Positions 1 through 6,734 of a DNA stretch of 7,236 bases are shown piece by piece (position 1 is the stretch's first letter; each line of letters starts with the position of its first letter). Source of the stretch: JBLHHI01 sp047614125 (GTDB lineage Bacteria > Bacteroidota > Bacteroidia > NS11-12g > UBA9320); assembly GCA_047614125.1 (NCBI GenBank), contig JBLHHI010000147.1:1-7236 (forward strand), written 5' to 3'. The notes beneath the pieces were generated by a model that worked only from the letters and a program-made list of their open reading frames with translations, did no database searches and was not told the origin of the DNA. The position numbers were made by a program, and so were the translations under genes.

Positions 1-914
1 ATGGAAGTTGCCCTATATGGCGAGTTAAAGTTGATGGGCAGTCTAAATCCAAACAAAGCCGCCAAGCCAATGGCCATATCTGAATACCCCGAAAAGTCAC
101 AGTAGATCTGCATACTGTATCCATACATTGCCATCAAGTTTTCGAAGCCGTTGTACTTCAATGGTTCCTTAAAAACGCGCTCTACAAAGTTTACCGATAT
201 GTAGTCGGATACCACAACCTTTTTGAATAACCCACACAAAATCAGGAAGATAGCTGCTCCCAATTGCTCTTTTGTAATGTGAAACTTCTTGTTAATCTGT
301 GGAAGAAAATCTGCTGCTCGAACAATGGGTCCGGCAACCAATTGCGGAAAAAAGGTGACGAAGAAGGCAAAGTCCACCAAGTTTTTGGCGGGCCTTAATT
401 CACCTCGATATATGTCGATGGAATAGCTGAGTGTTTGAAAGGTAAAAAAAGAGATTCCAACCGGCAGAAGAATGGTGTGTAAGTCGTGCTGCCCCCCAAA
501 TAGGTTGCCCAAACCTGCCAAATAATTCACAACTTCAAAGCTGGTACCGAAGTTGGCATTAACCAGATCAACAATAAACTTAGAGTATTTAAAAAAGGCC
601 AACATGCCCAAATTTGCCACCAAGCTTGCCACCAGCAACCACTTTTTTCGTATGGCATTTGTGGCAGCGTAGATGGCATTGCCCAAGTAAAAATCTACAA
701 GCGTTGAAAAAATTAATATCCAAAAATAGAGGCCACCACTTTTATAGTAAAAAAACAAGCTAAATGCCAGCAAGGAAATCTTGCGAACTTGTTTGTTTTT
801 AAAAAATAAAACGAAGATGCCAAAGATGATGGTTAACCAGAACAGAAAGAGATACTGACTGAAAATGAGCGGGTTATGCTCATTATACTTAAATATTTCG
901 CTAAATGTCAGCAC
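1..914 (-). CDS. MBOAT family O-acyltransferase (AlgI/PatA-like), C-terminal part beyond the window
   Basis: This multi-pass membrane protein probably takes an acyl group, usually acetyl, from a cytoplasmic donor and passes it across the inner membrane for O-acylation of an extracytoplasmic glycan. The 304 visible residues contain AlgI-family landmarks in order: LLPVGISFFTFQTLSYSID (149-167), FFPQLVAGPIVRAADF (188-203), YSMQIYCDFSGYSDMAIGLA (266-285) and FNSPYRATS (296-304). Several hydrophobic segments precede them. Family members are about 470-500 residues, and the conserved WHxS-type catalytic His normally follows the YRATS stretch closely, so it lies just outside the window and cannot be checked. 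The GTG start at 914 is forced: an in-frame TAG lies at 929-927, no ATG occurs before residue 103, and AAGGAAG sits 5 nt upstream. It follows the SGNH gene by 72 nt on the same strand, which supports joint function. Family assignment is firm; the substrate is unknown. Confidence 0.93.
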   Translation of the reverse strand, partial: MLTFSEIFKYNEHNPLIFSQYLFLFWLTIIFGIFVLFFKNKQVRKISLLAFSLFFYYKSGGLYFWILIFSTLVDFYLGNAIYAATNAIRKKWLLVASLVANLGMLAFFKYSKFIVDLVNANFGTSFEVVNYLAGLGNLFGGQHDLHTILLPVGISFFTFQTLSYSIDIYRGELRPAKNLVDFAFFVTFFPQLVAGPIVRAADFLPQINKKFHITKEQLGAAIFLILCGLFKKVVVSDYISVNFVERVFKEPLKYNGFENLMAMYGYSMQIYCDFSGYSDMAIGLAALFGFRLPINFNSPYRATS

Positions 915-919
915 GTTTT

Positions 920-926
920 CTTCCTT
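920..926 (-). promoter_or_regulatory. Shine-Dalgarno-like site for the GTG start of the MBOAT gene
   Basis: On the minus strand AAGGAAG lies 5 nt before the GTG at 914. It follows directly after the in-frame TAG at 929-927, so it helps to fix this non-ATG start. The spacing and sequence match the AGGGAAG site before the TTG of the upstream SGNH gene. Confidence 0.6.
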
Positions 927-939
927 CTAAAAATTTTTG

Positions 940-969
940 CAAATATCTTTCGAAGACTCACAAAACAAA
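940..969 (-). promoter_or_regulatory. Possible internal promoter before the MBOAT gene (Bacteroidota type)
   Basis: On the minus strand TTTG (969-966) is followed after 18 nt by GATATTTG (947-940). This is one mismatch from the Bacteroidota -7 consensus TAnnTTTG and close to the usual -33/-7 spacing. Transcription would begin about 20 nt before the GTG start. The region is AT-rich, so chance matches are likely; the gene may depend only on read-through from upstream. Confidence 0.28.
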
Positions 970-986
970 GCGGGAAATTAATACTG

Positions 987-2225
987 TTAATCAAAACGAC
1001 GTTCATAGCCGTTCATTATGGCTTGATAGAGCAATTGGCCCTGAAGCGTATACCCTTTTTCGGTGAAATGAACTAAGTCGTTTTGAGCAAAACCTGCCGA
1101 TCGCCACTTGGTCATTGAATTGCTACCACCCATTAAATGGTAAAAATCCCACACAGCCGTTCCAAATTCGTCGGACAACTCGTAAATGGCCTCCGAAATG
1201 AGCTCCATATTATCATTGTGATATCTGCGTTTGATGTAGATGTCGTTAGGTGTTACCAAAAGAATGCTCACCGATGGGTTTTTTGAAATGATTTGATTTA
1301 ACAAGGTTCGGTAATTGCTCTTAAAACACGCCTTACAAAACTTACTCGAACTTACATACCCGTCGTTGGTTCCAAGAGAAAGGATTACCAAATCTGAATT
1401 GAGCATCGAAAGCTGCTCGTTAAAAAATTGATGTCGTAAATACGTCTTAACGAAGGCTCCGTTCTGTCCAATGCCATTGTAAATAATGCCCGGGTTCTGA
1501 TTTTCAAAGCTTAAACCGTAGAATTGAAAATAATCTTGACCCTGCAATTTTTTAAAAGCCAACCAAAGACTGTCTTGGTTACGGTTAAAGTATATGTCGG
1601 AGACCGTAGAATTAATTGGCTGAATATCAATGTCCAACGCCAAACTGTCTCCGTCCAGCATGGTTAGATCAAAACACAGCGGCGATTGGTAGCTAAAGAG
1701 TTTTACCTTGTTAAACTCGTAATTCATATCGCCCAATCGATTGGGATTAATGCGAAAAAACGCGGTTGAATCGAAGGTGGTTGCTGTAGTGCCAGCCAAG
1801 CCAAAGTTGCAATCGTTGTGCGAGATGATGCTTCTACAACTTTGCCAAAGTCCGCCGGTGGAAGTGGATAAATTGGTTGGGCTGTTGCTTCGTATTAAAC
1901 GATATGGGAAGACAAAACCTCTTCCGCCGTTGCCAAAGGTTTTTTGAAACAACACCCGAGAAGTATGTGTTTGGTAGTCTGCTTGAATGTGACTGTCGCC
2001 GATGTGGGTTATTACAACTTTATCGCGTTTTAACTCAACCAAGAGATCTAAAACATCGTAAAATTTGCTCAGGTTTTGTGGTTGATACAGCGTGTCTTCA
2101 CGTTCATCTACCACCTGACTTGCAGAGGAAAAGGACAGACGAACGGCTTGTTTTTGATGGTGAAAAGACACCGTTAACAAAACGAATAAACTTGCACATC
2201 CTATATGTAACAATCTCCTGCTCAA
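987..2225 (-). CDS. Exported SGNH/GDSL-family hydrolase or O-acyltransferase partner of MBOAT
   Basis: This 412-residue protein is probably an extracytoplasmic esterase or acetyltransferase acting on a polysaccharide, working with the MBOAT encoded next to it, as in PatA/PatB-type O-acetylation. The N-terminus (RR followed by a hydrophobic stretch, about residues 5-20) looks like a signal peptide or membrane anchor. All SGNH blocks are visible: GDSH with the predicted catalytic Ser at 76-79, GQNGA (253-257) with the block II Gly, GTND (285-288), and DLVH (383-386) giving the Asp-His pair. Blocks I and II are about 175 residues apart, far more than in simple SGNH proteins, which implies an inserted domain. 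The TTG start at 2225 is forced: TAA lies in frame at 2240-2238 and the first internal Met comes after the GDSH motif. It overlaps the manC stop by 4 nt (TTGA), so the two are probably translationally coupled. The choice between esterase and transferase cannot be read from sequence. Confidence 0.87.
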   Translation of the reverse strand: MSRRLLHIGCASLFVLLTVSFHHQKQAVRLSFSSASQVVDEREDTLYQPQNLSKFYDVLDLLVELKRDKVVITHIGDSHIQADYQTHTSRVLFQKTFGNGGRGFVFPYRLIRSNSPTNLSTSTGGLWQSCRSIISHNDCNFGLAGTTATTFDSTAFFRINPNRLGDMNYEFNKVKLFSYQSPLCFDLTMLDGDSLALDIDIQPINSTVSDIYFNRNQDSLWLAFKKLQGQDYFQFYGLSFENQNPGIIYNGIGQNGAFVKTYLRHQFFNEQLSMLNSDLVILSLGTNDGYVSSSKFCKACFKSNYRTLLNQIISKNPSVSILLVTPNDIYIKRRYHNDNMELISEAIYELSDEFGTAVWDFYHLMGGSNSMTKWRSAGFAQNDLVHFTEKGYTLQGQLLYQAIMNGYERRFD

Positions 2226-3298
2226 ATAAACTTCCCTTTATGCCTTGATTTAATTTCGCCAACTACACGCTTTACCTCTTGCTCTTTATCGAAATGGCAA
2301 ATCAGCAAGGCATCTTTGGTATCTAGAACAAACAAATCATTAACCCCTTCCAGCACGATCAACTTTCCGTTTTGATTGAATACCAAGCTGTTGGTTGTAT
2401 CATTTAACTCAATACTGTCACCGAGCAGTACATTTCCCTCTGTTGTTTTATCCACAACATCGTAGAGCGATTTCCATGTTCCAAGATCAGACCATCCAAA
2501 ATCGGAAGGTATAACATATACATTATCAGCCTTTTCAATTATTCCATAATCGATGGATATGCTTTGGCAAACCGGATAAACTTCCTCGATAAAGCTTCGT
2601 TCGCTCGACTTATTAAAATGTTTCGTGCCTCCTTTAAAGAGTTCAGATAACTCTGTTAAGTGTTCTTCAAAGGCAGACATGATGCTTTCGACACTCCAAA
2701 TAAATATTCCGGCATTCCATAAAAAATCACCGCTGCCAATAAACTCCATCGCCAATTCTTCGTTGGGCTTTTCAGTAAAGGTTTTTACGTTAAATATGTT
2801 CTTCTGTTCTTCTTTTTCTACAAATTGAATGTATCCATATCCCGTATCAGGTCTAGAAGGTTTAATGCCCAAGGTAAGTAAGGCCTTTTTGTCTTTTACA
2901 AAATCTACTCCTTCATTCACACGCTTCACAAAATTGGCTTCGTCCACAATTAGGTGATCGGATGGAGCCACAACCATAACGGCCTTTGGATCTTTACTAA
3001 ATATTTTAAACGCGGCATACGCAATGCAGGGAGCCGTATTTTTGGCAATGGGTTCACCCAGAATTTGATTATCGGTAATGGCCGGAAGTTGTTCTTTTAT
3101 CAGCGCTCTATATTGTTCGTTGGTAACAATAAAGATGTTTTCTTTCGGAACCACGTTTAAAAAACGCTCGTAGGTCATTTGCAAGAGGGTTTTACCCAAG
3201 CCTAAAATGTCGAGAAACTGTTTGGGTTTACGAACCCTACTCACTGGCCAGAATCTTGTACCGATTCCACCAGCCATAATCACCGCGTATTTTGCCAT
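2222..3298 (-). CDS. manC: Mannose-1-phosphate guanylyltransferase (GDP-mannose pyrophosphorylase)
   Basis: This cytoplasmic enzyme makes GDP-mannose from mannose 1-phosphate and GTP, the precursor for mannose, fucose and related sugars in capsule, exopolysaccharide or O-antigen. The 358-residue protein begins with the nucleotide-binding signature GGIGTRFWPVSRVRKPKQF (10-28). It continues with PSDH (112-115, predicted metal-binding Asp), FTEKP (174-178), FLWNAGIFIW (192-201), SIDYGIIEK (248-256) and GWSDLGTW (268-275), all typical of the type II mannose-1-phosphate guanylyltransferase family. The length fits the single-domain form; the C-terminal cupin isomerase domain of bifunctional enzymes (about 470-480 residues) is absent, so mannose-6-phosphate isomerase must be encoded elsewhere. 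The start is ATG at 3298. The stop overlaps the next gene by 4 nt, and kdsD lies 79 nt upstream on the same strand. Confidence 0.96.
   Translation of the reverse strand: MAKYAVIMAGGIGTRFWPVSRVRKPKQFLDILGLGKTLLQMTYERFLNVVPKENIFIVTNEQYRALIKEQLPAITDNQILGEPIAKNTAPCIAYAAFKIFSKDPKAVMVVAPSDHLIVDEANFVKRVNEGVDFVKDKKALLTLGIKPSRPDTGYGYIQFVEKEEQKNIFNVKTFTEKPNEELAMEFIGSGDFLWNAGIFIWSVESIMSAFEEHLTELSELFKGGTKHFNKSSERSFIEEVYPVCQSISIDYGIIEKADNVYVIPSDFGWSDLGTWKSLYDVVDKTTEGNVLLGDSIELNDTTNSLVFNQNGKLIVLEGVNDLFVLDTKDALLICHFDKEQEVKRVVGEIKSRHKGKFI
2231..2237 (-). promoter_or_regulatory. Shine-Dalgarno-like site for the TTG start of the SGNH gene
   Basis: AGGGAAG lies on the minus strand inside the last codons of manC, 5 nt before the TTG at 2225. 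Together with the in-frame TAA just upstream (2240-2238) it supports TTG as the true start and suits coupled translation at the TTGA overlap. Confidence 0.6.
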
Positions 3299-3365
3299 TT
3301 CCGATTTAAATTACATTTAAAAAATGTTGAAGCCCTCAGGTTTTATATCATTTAGAGCGCTTACG

Positions 3366-3373
3366 CAAAGGTA
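3366..3373 (-). promoter_or_regulatory. Possible -7 element between kdsD and manC
   Basis: TACCTTTG on the minus strand (3373-3366) matches the Bacteroidota -7 consensus TAnnTTTG exactly and lies 5 nt past the kdsD stop codon. No TTTG is seen at the expected -33 position, which would fall inside the end of kdsD. If used, it would give manC its own transcript with a leader of about 60 nt. Confidence 0.33.
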
Positions 3374-3377
3374 GGCA

Positions 3378-4346
3378 TCAGATTAAAATTCCTTCTCGGT
3401 TTAAATCATGAATATGCACCATTCCGAGGTATTGTGTATTATTTAACACGATTATCTGACTTATTTTCCGAGTTGACATCTCCCGTACCCCATTTATGGC
3501 AAGTTCGTTGAATTCCATGGTAAAGGGCGAAGGATTCATAATGTCGATTGCTTTAACGGTGGATAGGTCGTCGTAGTTTTCCAACATCCTTCGAATATCT
3601 CCATCGGTAATAACTCCTTTGAGCTCCTCACCATCCAAAACGGCTACGGCTCCCAATCTTTTGGTTGTAAGCTCTACTATTACCTCCTTAATGGACGAGT
3701 TTGGATGAACTGCTGGTGCAAGGTTTAACGATACTAAATCACCCAGAGTTAGATACAATCGCTTACCAAGGGCTCCTCCCGGATGAAACTTAGCAAAGTC
3801 TTTGGATGTGAAACCTCTTGCCTTTAGTAAGCATACTGCCAGCGCATCACCCATAACCAATTGGACCGTGGTACTGGTAGTTGGTGCTAGATTATTGGGA
3901 CAAGCTTCCTTTTCGACCCAAACGTTCAGTATGAGATCCGATTGCAAAGCGAGAAAAGAATCCAAATTACCCACCATTCCAATGAGTTTATTCCCTCCCA
4001 TTCTTAACAGAGGCACCAACGCCTTGATTTCGGGGGTATTTCCACTCTTCGAAATACAGATTACCACATCATCTTCTCGAATCATTCCCAAATCTCCGTG
4101 TACGGCATCCGCAGCATGCATAAAGATGGAAGGCGTGCCTGTACTGTTTAAGGTAGCAACAATCTTATTGGCTATGGCAGCGCTTTTCCCAATTCCGGTA
4201 ATTACCACCCTGCCAGTAGATTGCAAAATGGTTTCTACTGCTTCAACAAAATCGGCATTCACCTGTTCCTTAAGTGCGTTTAACGCGTTCGCTTCGATTT
4301 GAATAGTTTCAATTGCCCAAGAAAATACGTCGTTGGTGTTGATCAA
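3378..4346 (-). CDS. kdsD: D-arabinose 5-phosphate isomerase, KpsF/GutQ/KdsD family (SIS plus two CBS domains)
   Basis: This enzyme interconverts ribulose 5-phosphate and arabinose 5-phosphate, the first committed supply step for KDO in lipopolysaccharide. The 322-residue protein has an N-terminal SIS domain (about 40-175) with GIGKS (51-55), HGDLG (83-87) and SKSGNTPE (99-106). Further on it has EKEACPNNLAPTTSTT (145-160) and FHPGG (187-191). Two CBS modules follow at about 205-258 and 268-320. The four residues linked to activity in E. coli KdsD (Lys59, Glu111, Glu152, His193, from memory) align with Lys54, Glu106, Glu147 and His188, all shifted by five. The TTG start at 4346 is forced: the frame is open only back to TAA at 4400-4398 without an ATG or GTG, and the first internal Met is residue 76. 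No clear Shine-Dalgarno site is present. It is divergent from recQ and may head the glycan gene row. Confidence 0.94.
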   Translation of the reverse strand: MINTNDVFSWAIETIQIEANALNALKEQVNADFVEAVETILQSTGRVVITGIGKSAAIANKIVATLNSTGTPSIFMHAADAVHGDLGMIREDDVVICISKSGNTPEIKALVPLLRMGGNKLIGMVGNLDSFLALQSDLILNVWVEKEACPNNLAPTTSTTVQLVMGDALAVCLLKARGFTSKDFAKFHPGGALGKRLYLTLGDLVSLNLAPAVHPNSSIKEVIVELTTKRLGAVAVLDGEELKGVITDGDIRRMLENYDDLSTVKAIDIMNPSPFTMEFNELAINGVREMSTRKISQIIVLNNTQYLGMVHIHDLNREGILI

Positions 4347-4362
4347 TGTATTTATTTTGCTG

Positions 4363-4394
4363 CAAAGTAAATTTATTTTGATAGTTAAATCGAA
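4363..4394 (-). promoter_or_regulatory. Weak promoter candidate for kdsD
   Basis: On the minus strand TTCG (4394-4391) and TTACTTTG (4370-4363) are separated by 20 nt. Each differs by one base from the Bacteroidota elements TTTG and TAnnTTTG. The predicted transcript would have a very short leader of about 10 nt before the TTG start, consistent with the lack of a Shine-Dalgarno site. The AT-rich setting makes a chance match possible. Confidence 0.25.
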
Positions 4395-4409
4395 AGTTTA
4401 GTAATTTAG
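4377..4409 (+). promoter_or_regulatory. Weak promoter candidate for recQ
   Basis: TTTG (4377-4380) is followed after 21 nt by TAATTTAG (4402-4409), one mismatch from TAnnTTTG. It would start transcription about 40 nt before recQ. It overlaps the kdsD candidate on the other strand, so the two promoters could interfere. AT-rich background lowers confidence. Confidence 0.28.
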
Positions 4410-4435
4410 TGATCTAAACCATCCATGATTTTTTT

Positions 4436-4441
4436 AAGGAG
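4436..4441 (+). promoter_or_regulatory. Shine-Dalgarno site for recQ with long spacing
   Basis: AAGGAG lies 14 nt before the recQ ATG at 4456, longer than the usual 5-9 nt. No alternative in-frame start lies closer, and the protein aligns with RecQ from its first residues, so the ATG at 4456 stands. The site may be weak or partly accidental. Confidence 0.45.
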
Positions 4442-4455
4442 AATTATTTTATTTA

Positions 4456-6648
4456 ATGATAAAGGAAACAACTGATTTAAAACAGAGTCTGAAAAGCTTT
4501 TTCGGATTCGACAGCTTTAAAGGCAATCAGGAAGAGGTGATAAAAGCCATTATGAATGGCGAGGATTGTTTTGTAATAATGCCCACTGGGGCAGGTAAGT
4601 CGATGTGTTATCAACTGCCCGCTTTGATTAAAGGAGGCACGGCTATAATTATTTCTCCACTCATCGCGCTGATGAAAAATCAAGTAGACGCCATTCGCGG
4701 ATTTGGCGATACCGATGCGATTGCTCACTTTCTAAACTCGTCGCTAACCAAAACGCAAGCAACGCAAGTTAAAAGCGATGTTTCTGCTGGCAAGACGAAG
4801 TTGCTCTATGTGGCTCCCGAAACACTTAAAAAAGAAGAAACCATCGATTTTTTACGATCGGTTGAGGTGTCTTTTGTTGCGGTGGATGAAGCACATTGTA
4901 TTAGTGAGTGGGGCCATGATTTTAGACCCGAATATCGACGGATAAAGCAAATCATTCAGGCCATTGACGATGTGCCCATTGTAGCTTTAACCGCAACCGC
5001 AACGCCAAAAGTTCAGTACGATATACAGAAAAACCTGAATATGACGGACGCGCGTGTATTCAAGTCTTCTTTTAACCGAGATAACCTGTATTACGAAATA
5101 AAAGGAAAGGGTAAAAAAGGGCAAACCTTAAAAGACATCATTTCTTTTATCAATAAACGAAGCGGCAAGTCCGGCATCATTTATTGCTTAAGCAGAAAAA
5201 AGGTGGAAGAAGTTGCCGAAATATTAGTGGCAAATGGAATTAAGGCCTTGCCGTATCACGCGGGCTTGGATGCCAAAACACGTTCTGATCATCAAGACAA
5301 GTTTTTGATGGAGGAAGCCGACGTTATTGTTGCTACCATTGCCTTTGGCATGGGCATCGACAAACCCGATGTTCGCTTTGTAATTCATTACGATGTGCCC
5401 AAGAGTTTAGAAGGCTATTACCAAGAAACTGGTAGAGCTGGTAGAGATGGTAAAGACGGCGATTGCCTTTTGTTTTACAATCCGAACGACAATGAGAAAC
5501 TGGAAAAATTCCTAAAAGATAAGCCGGTTGCCGAACGCGAAATTGGCACTCAACTCATTATGGAGATGGCCTCGTTTGCTGAAAGTAGCCAATGCAGAAG
5601 AAAGTTCCTCTTGCATTACTTTGGTGAAGATTTTGATGCCGACAACTGCCATCAAATGTGTGACAATTGCAGACACCCTAAAAAAATGCTTGATGTGAGC
5701 AGTGAGTTTCAACTCATGCTTCAAGTGGTTCAGGCCACCGGCGGAAAGGTTGCCATTGATCACATCGTAAAGATTTTGATGGGCAAGGCTTCCAATGAAG
5801 TAAAGGCATACAAGCACGATGCACTCGAAGAATTTGGAAAAGGATCTACTCGAGATTATATGTTCTGGAAAAGCACCATTCGCTTGGCCTTGCTCGAAAA
5901 CTTAATCGAAAAAAACATCGAGAAATATGGTCTTTTAAATATAATGGCCAAGGGAGAAAATTTCTTGAAGAAGCCCACCCCTATTGAGATGCCCGTAGAC
6001 ACAGAGTTTGTAAACGTGAGCGATGCTGATTTCGAAAATGTTCAACTGGAATCGGAATACGACGAAGAACTCTTTGTAAAGCTTAAAGAATTGCAAAAGG
6101 AAGTTGCCGCCTCCAAAAACTTGCCTCCTTATGTAATTTTTCAAGTTACTTCCTTGGAAGATATGGCCACCAAGTATCCGATTACTATGGCCGAGATGGA
6201 GAACATCTCCGGTGTGGGTAAAAACAAAGCCCTAAAATATGGCGTTCCTTTTATTGAATTCATTGCCAACTACGTTGAAGAAAACGACATTGATCGGCCG
6301 CTCGACCTCGTATTAAAAACGGTTGCCAATAAATCTGGCAAGAAGATTGGCATCATTCAAAACATTGATAAAAAGATAAGCATAGAAGACATTGCTCGTT
6401 CACACGCCTGCACAGTTGTTGAATTGTTGGATGAAATTGAAAACATTGTTTATTCCGGAACCAAGCTCGATTTGTCGTTTTACCTCGATGAACTCATCGA
6501 CGAAGATGTTAAAGATGAAATCTTTGATTACTTCCGATCTACAGAAGACAACAATTTGGATTTAGCCGTTAATGAATTTGAGGGCGACTTTACGCATGAA
6601 GAAATGCAATTATTCAGAATTGCCTTTGTTAGCGAGGTTGCCAATTAA
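4456..6648 (+). CDS. recQ: ATP-dependent DNA helicase RecQ
   Basis: This is a 3'-to-5' superfamily 2 DNA helicase for recombination repair and replication-fork processing. The 730-residue protein is complete. It has Gln25 (motif 0), Walker A TGAGKS (44-49), DEAH (144-147) followed by the RecQ aromatic-rich loop, TATAT (179-183), ATIAFGMGIDK (293-303) and QETGRAGRDG (323-332). The RQC zinc site is formed by Cys380, Cys398, Cys402 and Cys405, close to the E. coli positions, and is followed by a winged-helix region to about 515. An HRDC domain at about 533-610 contains ISGVGKNKALKYG (584-596). About 120 further residues follow, including a helix-turn-helix-like part (about 640-665) and an acidic tail; E. 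coli RecQ, about 610 residues, lacks this part, but a similar extension is common in Bacteroidota. It is divergent from kdsD and ends at a shared terminator. Confidence 0.97.
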   Translation: MIKETTDLKQSLKSFFGFDSFKGNQEEVIKAIMNGEDCFVIMPTGAGKSMCYQLPALIKGGTAIIISPLIALMKNQVDAIRGFGDTDAIAHFLNSSLTKTQATQVKSDVSAGKTKLLYVAPETLKKEETIDFLRSVEVSFVAVDEAHCISEWGHDFRPEYRRIKQIIQAIDDVPIVALTATATPKVQYDIQKNLNMTDARVFKSSFNRDNLYYEIKGKGKKGQTLKDIISFINKRSGKSGIIYCLSRKKVEEVAEILVANGIKALPYHAGLDAKTRSDHQDKFLMEEADVIVATIAFGMGIDKPDVRFVIHYDVPKSLEGYYQETGRAGRDGKDGDCLLFYNPNDNEKLEKFLKDKPVAEREIGTQLIMEMASFAESSQCRRKFLLHYFGEDFDADNCHQMCDNCRHPKKMLDVSSEFQLMLQVVQATGGKVAIDHIVKILMGKASNEVKAYKHDALEEFGKGSTRDYMFWKSTIRLALLENLIEKNIEKYGLLNIMAKGENFLKKPTPIEMPVDTEFVNVSDADFENVQLESEYDEELFVKLKELQKEVAASKNLPPYVIFQVTSLEDMATKYPITMAEMENISGVGKNKALKYGVPFIEFIANYVEENDIDRPLDLVLKTVANKSGKKIGIIQNIDKKISIEDIARSHACTVVELLDEIENIVYSGTKLDLSFYLDELIDEDVKDEIFDYFRSTEDNNLDLAVNEFEGDFTHEEMQLFRIAFVSEVAN

Positions 6649-6667
6649 GAAATAAATCTCAAACATT

Positions 6668-6707
6668 AAAAAAGGAGCCCTTCATTTTGGAAGAGCTCCT
6701 TTTTTTT
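6668..6707. terminator. Bidirectional rho-independent terminator between recQ and mscL
   Basis: GGAGC (6674-6678) pairs with GCTCC (6695-6699), and CTTC (6680-6683) with GAAG (6690-6693), separated by one C/A mismatch and closed by a 6-nt loop. Six A residues precede the stem and eight T residues follow it. The hairpin therefore has a U-tract when read from either strand and can end both the recQ transcript and the convergent mscL transcript. Confidence 0.9.
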
Positions 6708-6734
6708 ATAAAGATTACTGACTTTGGGGAAATC

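Noticed and set aside
5..20. SGNH protein as a lipoprotein using Cys10
   Set aside because: The residues before Cys10 (LHIG) do not fit a lipobox and the preceding segment is too short and not hydrophobic enough; a plain signal peptide or anchor is more likely. Positions given are residues of the protein encoded at 2225-987.
1877..2248. Plus-strand open frame antisense to the SGNH gene start and the manC end
   Set aside because: Its protein has no recognisable domain and it lies across well-supported genes on the other strand.
3313..3327. Palindrome ACATTT-AAA-AAATGT in the leader of manC
   Set aside because: Arms of six mostly A/T pairs with a 3-nt loop would be very unstable; there is no T-tract or conserved motif to suggest a terminator or regulator site.
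3802..4302. Long plus-strand open frame antisense to kdsD (166 residues)
   Set aside because: It lies wholly inside kdsD, has no family signature I recognise, and is explained by codon bias of the real gene on the other strand.
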